From Novosphingobium fluoreni (GTDB taxonomy: Bacteria; Pseudomonadota; Alphaproteobacteria; Sphingomonadales; Sphingomonadaceae): DNA of 64,000 bases. The position numbers and the translations under genes are program-made. The notes under the pieces are model-generated. The model made no database searches, was not told where the DNA came from, and worked only from the letters and a program-made list of their open reading frames with translations. This document shows, one piece after another, positions 25,570 through 34,962 of this stretch. The stretch spans positions 372,001 to 436,000 of the forward strand of contig NZ_JACIDY010000001.1 in the NCBI RefSeq assembly GCF_014196615.1, written 5' to 3'. Position 1 is the stretch's first letter. Every line of letters starts with the position of its first letter.

Positions 25570-26010
25570 ATGGATCAGCTCGCCGCAATCTACCCCTGGC
25601 TCAAGGCCGGCCATGTCATTTTCGTGATCTTCTGGATGGCGGGGCTTTTCATGCTGCCGCGCTATTTCGTGTATCACCAGGAAAGCGAGCCCGGCTCGGC
25701 GGAAGAGGCGCGCTGGGTCGATCGCGAGGCGAAGCTGCGCAAAATCATCCTGACGCCCGCGATGATCATCGTCTGGCTGTTGGGCCTGGTTCTTGCCAGC
25801 ACCGGCCAATGGTGGGTGGCGGGCTGGCTGCATATCAAGCTGCTGCTGGTGTTGGCACTATCAGGCTACCATGGCTGGATGGTGGGCTATTCCAAGAAGC
25901 TTGCCAAAGGCGAGCGGCGCTTGTCCGGCAAGGCGTTGCGCCTGCTGAATGAAGTGCCCGGCGTAACTGCGGCCGTGATCGTGATCCTGGTGGTGGTAAA
26001 GCCGTTCTGA
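25570..26010 (+). CDS. hemJ: HemJ-type protoporphyrinogen IX oxidase
   Basis: The 146-residue membrane protein has four helices and the HemJ signature: a conserved His in WLKAGHVIFVIFWMAGLFMLPRYFVYH, KLRKIILTPAMI and a Lys/His-rich loop around LHIKLLLVL and GYHGW. HemJ oxidises protoporphyrinogen IX in organisms without HemG or HemY. It lies about 30 bases after hemE, so the two haem genes form one unit. Confidence 0.9.
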   Translation: MDQLAAIYPWLKAGHVIFVIFWMAGLFMLPRYFVYHQESEPGSAEEARWVDREAKLRKIILTPAMIIVWLLGLVLASTGQWWVAGWLHIKLLLVLALSGYHGWMVGYSKKLAKGERRLSGKALRLLNEVPGVTAAVIVILVVVKPF

Positions 26011-26064
26011 ACTTGGGTTCGAACGACTGATGCGGTGATACGTGACCCGTTCCGCAGCATCCGA

Positions 26065-26093
26065 TTGACCCGCCTCGCCGCAGCGCTTATCTA
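26065..26093 (+). promoter_or_regulatory. Probable rho promoter
   Basis: TTGACC, a 17-base spacer and TATCTA form a good sigma-70-type promoter about 115 bases before the rho start. The inverted repeat GCGCTTA-TC-TAAGCGC (26083-26098) covers the -10 element, so a dimeric protein binding it would block RNA polymerase. The long leader that follows could allow the autoregulation by Rho known in other bacteria. Confidence 0.6.
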
Positions 26094-26208
26094 AGCGCGG
26101 TCCCGGCATCGGGCCGCGCGTTCATTCGCCAGTCCGGATCCGCTTTCCCCAAGCCCATCGATCCGCCGGTCATCCTCCAGTTCACCCTGATTACAAAGAT
26201 TTAGCACA

Positions 26209-27465
26209 ATGCACCTGAAAGAACTAAAGCAGAAAACCCCCGCAGATCTGGTCGCCATGGCCGAGGAACTGGGCGTCGAGGGCGCTTCCACCATGCGCCG
26301 CCAGGACCTCATGTTCGGCATCCTCAAGGAAGTGGCTGAGGATGGCGAAGAAATCATGGGTCTCGGCACTATCGAGGTGCTGACCGACGGCTTCGGCTTT
26401 CTGCGCAGCCCCGAAGCGAACTACCTCGCGGGTCCGGACGACATCTACGTTTCGCCCAACCAGGTCCGCAAATGGGGCCTGCGTACCGGTGATACCGTTG
26501 AGGGTGAGATCCGCGCGCCCCGTGATGGCGAGCGTTACTTCGCCATCACCAAGCTCACCAAAGTCAATTTCGATGATCCTGACGTGGTTCGCCACCGTGT
26601 CAACTTCGACAACCTGACGCCGCTCTATCCCGACGAGCGCCTGAACCTCGACAGCCTCGACCCTACGGTCAAGGACAAGTCCGCCCGGGTGATCGACCTG
26701 ATCAGCCCTCAGGGTAAGGGCCAGCGCGCGTTGATCGTGGCGCCGCCGCGCACCGGTAAGACCGTGTTGTTGCAGAACATGGCCAAGGCCATCACCGACA
26801 ATCACCCTGAGGTTTTCCTGCTTGTCCTGCTGGTCGACGAACGGCCCGAGGAAGTCACCGATATGCAGCGTTCGGTGAAGGGCGAGGTCATCTCTTCCAC
26901 CTTCGACGAGCCCGCGCAGCGCCACGTTCAAGTCGCTGAAATGGTGATCGAAAAGGCCAAGCGCCTGGTCGAACACAAGCGCGACGTGGTGATCCTGCTG
27001 GACTCGATCACGCGCTTGGGCCGCGCCTACAACACTGTCGTGCCCAGCTCGGGCAAGGTGCTGACCGGCGGCGTGGACGCCAACGCCCTGCAGCGTCCCA
27101 AGCGCTTCTTCGGCGCGGCGCGTAACATCGAAGAGGGCGGTTCGCTCTCGATCATCGCCACGGCGCTGATCGATACGGGCAGCCGCATGGACGAGGTCAT
27201 CTTCGAAGAGTTCAAGGGCACCGGTAACTCTGAAATTGTGTTGGACCGCAAGGTGTCCGACAAGCGGATCTTCCCCGCGCTGGACGTCGGCAAGTCTGGC
27301 ACGCGCAAGGAAGAGCTGCTGGTTCCCAAGGATCAGCTCAGCAAGATGTGGGTCCTTCGCCGGATTCTCATGCAGATGGGAACCGTCGACGCGATGGAGT
27401 TTTTGCTCGACAAGATGAAGGACTCGAAGACCAACGAGGACTTCTTCGCGACGATGAACCAGTAA
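26209..27465 (+). CDS. rho: Transcription termination factor Rho
   Basis: The 418-residue hexameric helicase terminates transcription at rut-dependent sites. It has the N-terminal helical domain, the cold-shock-like RNA-binding fold ([24 protein letters not shown] region, about 58-85), Walker A in [12 protein letters not shown] (about 180), Walker [16 protein letters not shown] and the Q/R loops ([16 protein letters not shown]). The length equals that of E. coli Rho. It follows hemE-hemJ after a 200-base gap with its own promoter. Confidence 0.97.
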   Translation: MHLKELKQKTPADLVAMAEELGVEGASTMRRQDLMFGILKEVAEDGEEIMGLGTIEVLTDGFGFLRSPEANYLAGPDDIYVSPNQVRKWGLRTGDTVEGEIRAPRDGERYFAITKLTKVNFDDPDVVRHRVNFDNLTPLYPDERLNLDSLDPTVKDKSARVIDLISPQGKGQRALIVAPPRTGKTVLLQNMAKAITDNHPEVFLLVLLVDERPEEVTDMQRSVKGEVISSTFDEPAQRHVQVAEMVIEKAKRLVEHKRDVVILLDSITRLGRAYNTVVPSSGKVLTGGVDANALQRPKRFFGAARNIEEGGSLSIIATALIDTGSRMDEVIFEEFKGTGNSEIVLDRKVSDKRIFPALDVGKSGTRKEELLVPKDQLSKMWVLRRILMQMGTVDAMEFLLDKMKDSKTNEDFFATMNQ

Positions 27466-27477
27466 GAGGGGCTTTTC

Positions 27478-28215
27478 TTGAACCTGCTGATGACGCTGGC
27501 GGAGACGGCCTCCGCCGCGGCTCCCTCGATCGGTGGCCCCGCCGAGATATGGCAACATATCGTCGACGATTTCTCGAACATCGGCACGCCGTCCGCCTTT
27601 GCGGCGTTCGTGCAGGTGCTGATGATCGATCTGGTGCTGGCGGGCGACAATGCGATCGTGGTCGGCGCGCTGGCGGCAGGTCTTCCGGCTGATCAGCGCC
27701 GCAAGGTCATCCTGATCGGCGTGCTGGCTGCACTGGTTTTGAGGATCGGTTTCGCGCTGATCGTCACCTGGCTGCTCGGCATCGTCGGCCTGGTCTTCGC
27801 CGGTGGTCTGCTCCTGCTTTGGGTGGCGTGGAAGATGTACCGCGAAATTCACGGTACCCAGGCCGTGGGGCATTCGACCGGATCGCCTGAGATCGAGGGT
27901 GATGAAAACGCCGGCGTTCGGCCCGCCAAGAGCTTTGCTGCAGCAGCGATTTCGGTAGCGGTGGCGGACGTGTCGATGAGCATCGACAATGTCCTAGGCG
28001 TGGCCGGTGCCGCGCGCGAACACCCCGGTATCCTGATCGTGGGGCTGATCTTCGCGGTCGCGCTGATGGGTCTCGCGGCCAACATCATCGCCCGCTATAT
28101 CGAGCGCTTCCGTTGGATTGCCTGGGTGGGTCTGATTGTGATCGTCTATGTCGCCGGCAAGATGATCTACGAAGGCTGGGTGGACCCGCAATTGGGCATC
28201 ACCACCCTATTCTAA
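27478..28215 (+). CDS. TerC/YjbE family integral membrane protein
   Basis: The 245-residue protein has about seven hydrophobic helices and the TerC family motif MIDLVLAGDNAIVVGALAAGLP near residue 45, plus a second related motif VADVSMSIDNVLGVAGAA near residue 165. Acidic residues in these helices are thought to bind divalent metal ions; some relatives export manganese. A TTG is taken as start, with AGAGGGG upstream at good spacing, but an ATG four codons later is possible. It follows rho by 12 bases and ends at a terminator. Confidence 0.85.
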   Translation: MNLLMTLAETASAAAPSIGGPAEIWQHIVDDFSNIGTPSAFAAFVQVLMIDLVLAGDNAIVVGALAAGLPADQRRKVILIGVLAALVLRIGFALIVTWLLGIVGLVFAGGLLLLWVAWKMYREIHGTQAVGHSTGSPEIEGDENAGVRPAKSFAAAAISVAVADVSMSIDNVLGVAGAAREHPGILIVGLIFAVALMGLAANIIARYIERFRWIAWVGLIVIVYVAGKMIYEGWVDPQLGITTLF

Positions 28216-28221
28216 TTCCAG

Positions 28222-28245
28222 CGCTGCCGGGATAGCCCGGCGGCG
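28222..28245 (+). terminator. Terminator between the terC-like gene and qor
   Basis: CGCTGCCGGG and CCCGGCGGCG pair over 10 positions (one G-T) around the loop ATAG and are followed by TTGTTCATT, a T-rich tail. The two neighbouring genes converge here. Confidence 0.75.
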
Positions 28246-28256
28246 TTGTTCATTCC

Positions 28257-29225
28257 TTAGGGTATCAGGACGGTCGATCCCGTGGTTTGCCGGGCTTCCA
28301 GCGCCCGGTGGGCTTCGGCAGCGTCCTTGAGCGCAAACTTTTGCCCGATAGTTGGCCGCACGATCCCATTCGCGATCCTGTCGAACAATCGCGATGCGGT
28401 TAGCGCCAGCGTTTCAGGGGTATTGATGTAATCCGCCATCGTCGGCCGGATCACCATGAGAGAACCGGCCCGCATCAGATCGGTTAGCAAGACGGGCGGA
28501 ACCGCACCTGACGCATTGCCGTAGCTCACCATCAATCCTCGCCTCCGCAAGCAGGCCAGGGAGGCATCCCAGGAGGCCTTGCCGACCCCGTCGTAGACCA
28601 CATCCACCTTGCGACCGTTCGTGGCTCTCAGGGCAGCCCCAGAAAGCTCGTCGAAGGGACAACTGAGCGCGATGTCCGCATCGACGTCGGCTAATTTCTC
28701 CGGCGTTCCGGCATGGGCGATGACCATCACACCTTTGTGGCGCAGCCATGGCACAAGCAACGAACCCACTCCACCCGCTGCAGAGTGCACCAGCGCCAGA
28801 TCACCGGCTTTGAGATCGATGATATCTTCCGCCAGATAAGAGCTTGTGAACCCCTTGAGCATGGTCGCCGCGGCGATCTCGCTGCTGATGTCCACCGGCA
28901 GCTTCACGGCTTGCGACGCTTTGACAATCCGGTGCGATGCATAGGCGCCGTCGCCTTGAACGCATCCAATGCGATCTCCCACGGCGTGAGACGTGACGTC
29001 AGCGCCGACGCTCAACACCGTGCCGACACTTTCAGAACCAAGTGCGATCGGCAGAGGCCCCGGATAAAGGCCGCCGCGATAATAGATATCGATGAAGTTC
29101 AGGCCCACCGCCTCTGTCTCGATCAGCAACTCGCCAGGGCCGGGTTGATCGAAGTAGCAGGGCTCGCAGACGATGGCCTCCGGCCCGCCATGTTGGCGCA
29201 CGATCAGGCGATAACCGTCGACCAT
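28257..29225 (-). CDS. Zinc-independent quinone oxidoreductase (MDR family)
   Basis: The 322-residue protein belongs to the medium-chain dehydrogenase/reductase family, quinone reductase branch: AVGLNFIDIYYRGGLYP, ALGSESVGTVLSVGADV, a Rossmann-fold loop VHSAAGGVGSLLVPW and VVYDGVGK. The cysteines needed for structural or catalytic zinc are absent, as in Qor. It reduces quinones with NADPH. The dienelactone hydrolase gene just upstream reads the same way with a 15-base gap, so they may be an operon. Confidence 0.88.
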   Translation of the reverse strand: MVDGYRLIVRQHGGPEAIVCEPCYFDQPGPGELLIETEAVGLNFIDIYYRGGLYPGPLPIALGSESVGTVLSVGADVTSHAVGDRIGCVQGDGAYASHRIVKASQAVKLPVDISSEIAAATMLKGFTSSYLAEDIIDLKAGDLALVHSAAGGVGSLLVPWLRHKGVMVIAHAGTPEKLADVDADIALSCPFDELSGAALRATNGRKVDVVYDGVGKASWDASLACLRRRGLMVSYGNASGAVPPVLLTDLMRAGSLMVIRPTMADYINTPETLALTASRLFDRIANGIVRPTIGQKFALKDAAEAHRALEARQTTGSTVLIP

Positions 29226-29240
29226 TCGTCTGCTCCCGCC

Positions 29241-29939
29241 TCAGCCCAGGTGCTCGGCAAAGAATGCCTGGGTCCGCTCATCGGCGAGCGTCGCGCCGGC
29301 CTCGTCCCGGCGCGAACCGATTTCGGCCGCAAACCCGTGATCCAGCCCTTCGTAGTCATGCAAAGTCACCTTGGGATGATCGTCCAACCCCGCATGGATG
29401 GCCTTCTGCGCATCGGGTCCCACGAAGTGATCGGCCGTGGGAATATGCAGCATGAGGGGGTTCGCAATCGCGTTCTTCTCTCCCAGCATCTGGTCGATCA
29501 TCACGCCGTAATAACCCACCGAGGCATCGATATCGGTGCGGGCTGCGGCCATGTAGGCGACCCGGCCACCCATGCAGAAGCCGACAAGTCCGACCTTGGC
29601 GATGTCCCGTTCACGCCTGATCCAATGAATAACGGCCTCGATGTCACGGATGCCCAGATCGAAGTCGTGCTTGGTCATATAGCCGATCGCTTCCTGGAAT
29701 TGCTCAGGCACGTCGGCGTCCAGCTCGACGCCGGGCTGCTGGCGCCAGAAGGTATCAGGTGCAACCGCAAGATAGCCACGATCGGCCCACTCCTGGCATT
29801 TCTTCTGAATGCCAGCGTCGACACCGAAGATCTCCTGCTGCACGATGATCGCCGCGCGAGGCTGCCCTTGCGGCTGGACAACGTATGCCGGAATCTGGGC
29901 GTCCTCATCGAGGGTCGGGATTTGCGTGTTCGTCGGCAT
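29241..29939 (-). CDS. Dienelactone hydrolase family protein
   Basis: The 232-residue alpha/beta hydrolase carries the dienelactone hydrolase triad: Cys in GLVGFCMGGRVAY (about 117), an Asp in the IPTADHFVG loop and His in EGLDHGFAAE (about 200), plus IIVQQEIFGVD at the N-terminus. The family opens lactones in chlorocatechol degradation, but many members act on other esters. The start follows AAGGAGAG at good spacing. It diverges from the DUF6489 gene. Confidence 0.88.
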   Translation of the reverse strand: MPTNTQIPTLDEDAQIPAYVVQPQGQPRAAIIVQQEIFGVDAGIQKKCQEWADRGYLAVAPDTFWRQQPGVELDADVPEQFQEAIGYMTKHDFDLGIRDIEAVIHWIRRERDIAKVGLVGFCMGGRVAYMAAARTDIDASVGYYGVMIDQMLGEKNAIANPLMLHIPTADHFVGPDAQKAIHAGLDDHPKVTLHDYEGLDHGFAAEIGSRRDEAGATLADERTQAFFAEHLG

Positions 29940-30042
29940 TGCACTCTCCTTGCTGGTCGCTCGGTAAGTAGGCAGGCGCGATGGACTTTGCCATGTGTCT
30001 GTGTCAGCATCTTTCGACAGGATCTCCAGGGAGAAGGCCACG

Positions 30043-30309
30043 ATGAAGATCAATGTCGAGGTAGATTGCTCTCCCGAAGAAGCGCGCCGGTTTCTGGGGC
30101 TTCCCGACGTGACCAAGGCAAACGAGATTTACGTCGATTCGATTGCAAAGGCGATGCAAGGCGTCGGCACGGTCGACCAGATGCAGGAGGTGGCCAAGCA
30201 GATCGCGCCCATGGGACAGATGGGGTTGAAGCTGTTCCAGCAAATCCTGGAAGGCGGAGCAGCAATGGCCATGAGCAAGCCAGGTGGTTCCAAAAAGCCT
30301 GGCGACTGA
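30043..30309 (+). CDS. Small DUF6489-like protein
   Basis: The 88-residue protein resembles DUF6489: MKINVEVDCSPEEARRFLGLPDV at the start, a predicted helix-loop-helix, and a Met/Gln-rich MQEVAKQIAPMGQMGLKLFQQ stretch near the end. The C-terminus is short, basic and flexible. Function unknown; phasin-like interactions have been suggested for similar helical proteins but the sequence does not show it. GAGAAGG precedes the ATG. mnmE begins 28 bases downstream. Confidence 0.7.
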   Translation: MKINVEVDCSPEEARRFLGLPDVTKANEIYVDSIAKAMQGVGTVDQMQEVAKQIAPMGQMGLKLFQQILEGGAAMAMSKPGGSKKPGD

Positions 30310-30337
30310 CTGAAACCATCGATACCTGCGGGCGGCT

Positions 30338-31633
30338 ATGGCAGACCAGTCCCCCGTGAACGATACGATCTTTGCTCTCTCCAGTGGGCTTCCCCCTGCC
30401 GCAATCGCGATCGTGCGGATCAGTGGTCCGAGCGCGGCGTTCGCCGTCACCAGCCTGGCGGGCACCTTACCGTCTCCGAAAGTAGCATCGCTCAGGCAGC
30501 TGCGGGACCACGATTCAAACCAATTGGATGAGGCGATCGTTCTCTGGTTTCCTGGCCCATCGACGGTGACCGGAGAGGATCTTGCCGAATTTCACCTCCA
30601 TGGTGGCCGGGCGGTACTTGCTGCAGTGCAACATGCATTGAACCAGTTGCCCGGTCTTCGACCAGCCGACGCCGGCGAGTTCACCAGGAGAGCGTTTGCT
30701 AATGGGCGGGTCGACCTGGCCGAGGCTGAGGGATTGGCGGACCTACTCAGCGCGGAAACGGAACTTCAGCGTCGGCTTGCCATGTCCATGGCTACGGGTG
30801 CGCTATCGACGAAGGTCGAATCGTGGAGAGATCAAGTTTTGACGATCTCGGCCAGGATCGAAGCTATCCTCGATTTTGGCGATGAAGACGACGTGGGTTC
30901 AGCGGTGCCAGACTTCACGCCCGACATTGTCAAACTCCTTTCGAACCTGCACGAAGTACGCAACGCTCCCAGGGCGGAAGCACTCCGCGAAGGGTTCCGG
31001 GTCGTTCTTGCGGGTCCTCCCAACGCCGGCAAAAGCAGTTTGTTCAACGCACTCGTGGAGGATGAAGCGGCGATAACAGCTTCGATCCCAGGAACCACGC
31101 GAGATGTGCTTTCTCGCCCTATTGCACTAGAAGGAGTACCATTTCTCTTTTTCGATACGGCGGGTCTTCGAATGGAAGCAGCCGATGAAATCGAGGCCAT
31201 AGGGATCGAACGCGCATCGGCGGAACTAGACCGTGCCGATCTCATTCTATGGATGGGCGACGAGGGCGAGAAAGTGGGCGATCAGTTATGGGAAATTGAG
31301 AGCTTTGCGGACTGCCAAGGTCCGGGCAAGGCAAAGCCTCGACACAGGATTTCGGCGATAACGGGCGAGGGTATCGCAGGCCTCAAGAGTGATTTGGTTG
31401 CAACCGCGCGGTCCGTCATGGCGTCGCCAATCGGGATCGCGTTGAACGAACGCCAACACAGCCTGCTATCGGATGCTGCCATGGCAATGGATGGAGCATT
31501 AAAATCGCCCGATCCACTGCTTAAAGCGGAAGCCTTGCGTGCCGGGCGAGTTGCATTCGACAAGCTGCTAGGGCGGTCAACCACTGAAGATATGTTAGAT
31601 TCCTTGTTTGGGCGCTTTTGTATCGGGAAGTGA
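30338..31633 (+). CDS. mnmE: tRNA uridine-5-carboxymethylaminomethyl modification GTPase MnmE
   Basis: The 431-residue GTPase works with MnmG to modify wobble U34 of several tRNAs. The N-terminal folate-binding domain (DTIFALSSGLPPAAIAIVRISG) is followed by a helical region, a GTPase domain with P-loop GPPNAGKSSLFNAL (about 228), DTAGLR, and the closing CIGK motif at the extreme C-terminus. Base composition is visibly less GC-rich than in genes further right. The stop is immediately followed by a parS site. Confidence 0.95.
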   Translation: MADQSPVNDTIFALSSGLPPAAIAIVRISGPSAAFAVTSLAGTLPSPKVASLRQLRDHDSNQLDEAIVLWFPGPSTVTGEDLAEFHLHGGRAVLAAVQHALNQLPGLRPADAGEFTRRAFANGRVDLAEAEGLADLLSAETELQRRLAMSMATGALSTKVESWRDQVLTISARIEAILDFGDEDDVGSAVPDFTPDIVKLLSNLHEVRNAPRAEALREGFRVVLAGPPNAGKSSLFNALVEDEAAITASIPGTTRDVLSRPIALEGVPFLFFDTAGLRMEAADEIEAIGIERASAELDRADLILWMGDEGEKVGDQLWEIESFADCQGPGKAKPRHRISAITGEGIAGLKSDLVATARSVMASPIGIALNERQHSLLSDAAMAMDGALKSPDPLLKAEALRAGRVAFDKLLGRSTTEDMLDSLFGRFCIGK

Positions 31634-31649
31634 TGTTTCACGTGGAACA
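31634..31649. other. parS: parS site 1
   Basis: TGTTTCACGTGGAACA is, read on the minus strand, TGTTCCACGTGAAACA, identical to the Bacillus and alphaproteobacterial parS consensus. It begins one base after the mnmE stop codon and is intergenic, before mnmG. ParB encoded 3 kb away should bind it. Confidence 0.93.
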
Positions 31650-31694
31650 CTCTGATCGCTTTGACGCGCCGCATCTTCCTTGTTAAAAGGCCGT

Positions 31695-33542
31695 ATGCCT
31701 TCCTTTGATATTGTTGTTGTTGGCGGCGGCCACGCCGGCTGCGAGGCGGCGGCTGTTGCTGCAAGAATGGGCGCCAATGTCGGCCTGATCAATTTTGATC
31801 TACGAACACTAGGTGCGATGAGTTGCAATCCAGCAATTGGCGGCTTGGGGAAAGGCCATCTTGTTCGAGAAGTTGATGCGTTCGATGGCCTGATTGCTCG
31901 GGCGGCGGACGCAGCGGCTATCCATTATCGGATGCTCAATCAGTCCAAGGGCAGTGCAGTGCAGGGGCCGCGTGTCCAAGCCGACCGGGCCTTATTCCGG
32001 GCAGCAGTCCAGCGACTGCTGCGAAACCAAAATGGTCTTTCACTCGTCGAGGGCGAGGTGGCGGCTCTGTTGCTTACCGGCCAGGCAGTGACCGGTGTGA
32101 TCTTGGCTGATGGCACGAGAATCACGGCTGCCGCGACGATACTTTGCACTGGCACATTCCTAGGCGGAACACTATTCTGCGGTAAGGAGCGAACGATCGG
32201 TGGTCGGATCGGCGAGGCGTCCTCAAGCCGACTAGCCGATCAGCTACGCGATCGCGCTTTGCCGATGGCCCGGTTGAAGACAGGCACTCCGCCTCGATTG
32301 GATGGTCGCACTATTGATTGGGGAGCCTTGGCTGAACAGCCTTCTGACAATAGCCAATGGGCGATGTCGGCGATGGTACGGGAACGGGTAAACCCTCAGG
32401 TCGCCTGCGCGATAACGCGAACCAATGTTAGAACACACGATGTCATCAGCCGAAACTTGCATCGATCACCACTCTTTACCGGTGCCATCGATGCTCGGGG
32501 GCCTCGATATTGCCCGTCGATTGAAGACAAGATTCATCGCTTTGCCGATCGGGATGGGCATCAGATCTTCTTAGAACCCGAGGGGCTGAATACCACCTTG
32601 GTCTATCCCAACGGTATCAGTACCTCTCTGCCTGAAGACGTTCAGCTGGAAATGCTGCGGACAATCGAGGGTCTGGAAACGGTAGAGATGGCTGTGGCCG
32701 GATATGCCGTCGAGTATGACCATATTGATCCGCGGGCCCTGCGCTCGACTTTGGAACTGAAGGATATGCCCAGCCTCTATTGCGCCGGGCAAATCAATGG
32801 GACCACTGGATACGAGGAGGCCGCTGCTCAAGGCCTGGTGGCTGGAATGCACGCGGCTTGTGCGGTTCTAGAAAAGCCGTTCCCCGCGTTGGATCGTGCG
32901 AATAGTTATCTGGCGGTGATGGTGGATGACCTGACGTTGCAGGGCGTCAATGAGCCGTATCGAATGTTGACGGCAAGAGCCGAATATCGCCTCCGTCTCC
33001 GGGCAAACAACGCCTCGTCCAGACTCACGCCCATCGCAATTGAGGTTGGCGCGGTCGGAGAGAAGCGCCGGGAATGGTTCCTACGGAGAGAGGAGCAGGC
33101 GCTGGCGATCCACGAATCGCTGGATCAGCCTGCCTCACGATCAAAAATCAGCGCTGCAGGACTCTCTGCGCGAGAGGGTAGCGGCCAAATGCCATTACGC
33201 GAATGGCTGCGGCAAGACGGTATTGAGCTGCGGAGGCTGTCACCCGGGTTGATCGATTTGGAAGGCGTGGACGATATGCTGATCGAAGAGATCGCGGAGG
33301 ACGTAGCGTATCAGCCTTACTTGGAACGGCAGGAGCGGGAACTGCGCGAACTTCGCGCTAGTGAGGCCATGCGCATTGATGTTGGATTTAGCTATCAGAG
33401 CGTGCCGGGCCTTTCGCGTGAGATGGTGGAGCGGCTGGAGCGCGCTCGTCCGGAGACGCTAGCTGCGGCGGGGCGGGTGCCTGGCGTGACTCCGGCGGCC
33501 TTATCGGCCTTGCTGGTGCAGGTTCGTCGGCAAGCGGCATGA
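31695..33542 (+). CDS. mnmG: tRNA uridine-5-carboxymethylaminomethyl modification enzyme MnmG
   Basis: The 615-residue FAD enzyme is the partner of MnmE in U34 modification. It has the dinucleotide-binding [10 protein letters not shown] at the N-terminus, [23 protein letters not shown], the [12 protein letters not shown] motif with a redox cysteine, [14 protein letters not shown] and the C-terminal helical tRNA-binding domain. ATG 31695 is used (AAAAGG four bases upstream) rather than a TTG five codons earlier. The stop overlaps the rsmG start (ATGA). Confidence 0.96.
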   Translation: MPSFDIVVVGGGHAGCEAAAVAARMGANVGLINFDLRTLGAMSCNPAIGGLGKGHLVREVDAFDGLIARAADAAAIHYRMLNQSKGSAVQGPRVQADRALFRAAVQRLLRNQNGLSLVEGEVAALLLTGQAVTGVILADGTRITAAATILCTGTFLGGTLFCGKERTIGGRIGEASSSRLADQLRDRALPMARLKTGTPPRLDGRTIDWGALAEQPSDNSQWAMSAMVRERVNPQVACAITRTNVRTHDVISRNLHRSPLFTGAIDARGPRYCPSIEDKIHRFADRDGHQIFLEPEGLNTTLVYPNGISTSLPEDVQLEMLRTIEGLETVEMAVAGYAVEYDHIDPRALRSTLELKDMPSLYCAGQINGTTGYEEAAAQGLVAGMHAACAVLEKPFPALDRANSYLAVMVDDLTLQGVNEPYRMLTARAEYRLRLRANNASSRLTPIAIEVGAVGEKRREWFLRREEQALAIHESLDQPASRSKISAAGLSAREGSGQMPLREWLRQDGIELRRLSPGLIDLEGVDDMLIEEIAEDVAYQPYLERQERELRELRASEAMRIDVGFSYQSVPGLSREMVERLERARPETLAAAGRVPGVTPAALSALLVQVRRQAA

Positions 33543-34189
33543 TCTGTGATGACGCTTCTGCTCGCGAATGGTTGCTGACGCTTCCCGAGTGCGATGATGT
33601 AGCGATGAGCCGGCTGGACCGGCTCATTGCAATGCTAGCAACCGAGAATGACCGGCAAAACCTGGTAGCCAAAGCAACCTTGGATCAGGTGTGGCAGCGG
33701 CATGTGGTCGACAGTGCGCAGCTCGTGACACATGTTCCACGTGAAACATCAAGGGCAAACTGGCTTGATCTCGGTACCGGTGCTGGCTTCCCCGGTCTTG
33801 TGATCGCGATCGTTCGGCCAGACATATCGGTGACGATGGTAGAGTCCCGCAGCCGCCGGATCGAGTGGCTTGATACCGTTGTAAAAGCCTTGGACTTGCA
33901 GAACGCGCATGTGATAGGGTTGCAGCTGGAAGCCGTCCCGACATTCTCCGTCGATGTCATATCCGCGCGCGCGTTCGCACCGCTTCCTGATCTCCTCAAG
34001 TTATCCGCGCGCTTTTCCACGCCGGATACGTTGTGGCTCTTGCCCAAAGGGCGGTCGGCAGCGCAAGAATTGGATCAACTCAAGGGATGGGACCATATGT
34101 TCCACGTGGAACAATCCATCACTAGCGACGACGCAGGCATTGTGGTGGGCTCGCTTCTCGGCCGCCGCAAGAAAGGCAACCAACCGTGA
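33539..34189 (+). CDS. rsmG: 16S rRNA (guanine-N7)-methyltransferase RsmG
   Basis: The 216-residue enzyme methylates G527 (E. coli numbering) of 16S rRNA. The SAM motif [18 protein letters not shown] (about 79), [22 protein letters not shown] and [12 protein letters not shown] are conserved. Two parS sites lie inside the coding sequence, at codons where the parS bases read HVPRET and MFHVEQ. Both ends overlap neighbours (ATGA with mnmG, GTGA with parA). Confidence 0.95.
   Translation: MICDDASAREWLLTLPECDDVAMSRLDRLIAMLATENDRQNLVAKATLDQVWQRHVVDSAQLVTHVPRETSRANWLDLGTGAGFPGLVIAIVRPDISVTMVESRSRRIEWLDTVVKALDLQNAHVIGLQLEAVPTFSVDVISARAFAPLPDLLKLSARFSTPDTLWLLPKGRSAAQELDQLKGWDHMFHVEQSITSDDAGIVVGSLLGRRKKGNQP
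33733..33748. other. parS: parS site 2 (inside rsmG)
   Basis: TGTTCCACGTGAAACA is an exact consensus parS within the rsmG coding sequence, translated as part of HVPRET. It has the same sequence as site 1 but in inverse orientation. Confidence 0.93.
34098..34113. other. parS: parS site 3 (inside rsmG)
   Basis: TGTTCCACGTGGAACA is a perfect 16-bp palindrome and a close parS variant. It lies near the 3' end of rsmG, about 90 bases before the parA start. Confidence 0.9.
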
Positions 34190-34962
34190 TTCGCATAGCG
34201 ATAGCCAATCAGAAGGGCGGCGTCGGTAAAACGACCACCGCCATCAACGTCGCCACCGCGCTGGCGGCTACTGGATGGCGGACGCTGCTGATCGATTTGG
34301 ATCCGCAAGGCAATGCCTCCACCGGGATCGGCGTCAGCGCCGCGCAACGCGAGCGGTCAACCTATGATGTGCTGGTGGATCAGGCGCCGATGGAAAGCTG
34401 CATCATGCACACGCCCATTCCTATGCTCGATCTTTGCCCGGCGACCGTCGATCTGTCCGGTGCCGAAGTAGAACTGGTCGCTATGGAGGATCGCGCTCAT
34501 CGTCTGTCGAAGGCGCTCAGGACCGATCTACCTTATGACGTTTGCCTGATAGACTGCCCGCCGTCTCTCGGCCTGCTGACGCTGAACGCGCTGACCGCGG
34601 CAGATACACTGCTTGTGCCCCTCCAATGCGAATTTTTTGCTCTGGAAGGTTTGAGTCAGCTGCTGACGACCGTCGAGCGTGTCCAGCAGCGGTTCAACGC
34701 GAACCTTGGCATCATCGGCATTGCGCTGACGATGTTTGATCGTAGGAACCGGCTGACCGATCAAGTGGCCGACGATGTACGATCATGCCTGGGGCAGCTC
34801 GTCTTCGAAACGACGATCCCGCGCAATGTGCGCTTGTCAGAGGCACCGAGCCACGGCGTACCGGCCTTGATCTACGATCATGCCTGTGCCGGCAGCAGGG
34901 CGTATATTGCGCTGGCACGTGAGTTGCTGACACGTCTGCCCGAAGAAAGGAAAGCCGCATGA
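34186..34962 (+). CDS. parA: Chromosome partitioning ATPase ParA
   Basis: The 258-residue P-loop ATPase has the deviant Walker A IANQKGGVGKTTTAINVATALA, the IDLDPQGNASTGIG motif and DVCLIDCPPSLGLLTLNAL. Nucleoid-bound ParA-ATP moves ParB-parS complexes, and so the origin, to the new pole. A GTG start overlaps the rsmG stop. ParB follows with a 4-base overlap. Confidence 0.96.
   Translation: MIRIAIANQKGGVGKTTTAINVATALAATGWRTLLIDLDPQGNASTGIGVSAAQRERSTYDVLVDQAPMESCIMHTPIPMLDLCPATVDLSGAEVELVAMEDRAHRLSKALRTDLPYDVCLIDCPPSLGLLTLNALTAADTLLVPLQCEFFALEGLSQLLTTVERVQQRFNANLGIIGIALTMFDRRNRLTDQVADDVRSCLGQLVFETTIPRNVRLSEAPSHGVPALIYDHACAGSRAYIALARELLTRLPEERKAA

Noticed and set aside
26010..26030. GGGTTCGAACG resembling a tRNA T-loop
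   Set aside because: Flanking bases do not form a T-stem and no acceptor, D or anticodon arm is present.
26224..27873. 549-codon open frame on the minus strand opposite rho and the terC-like gene
   Set aside because: It spans two real genes, is rich in His/Asp/Gln, and has no start context or domain.
33539..34189. parS copies inside rsmG as a sign of a mobile insertion
   Set aside because: The gene is full length and in frame, and parS inside coding sequence is usual for chromosomal partition sites.
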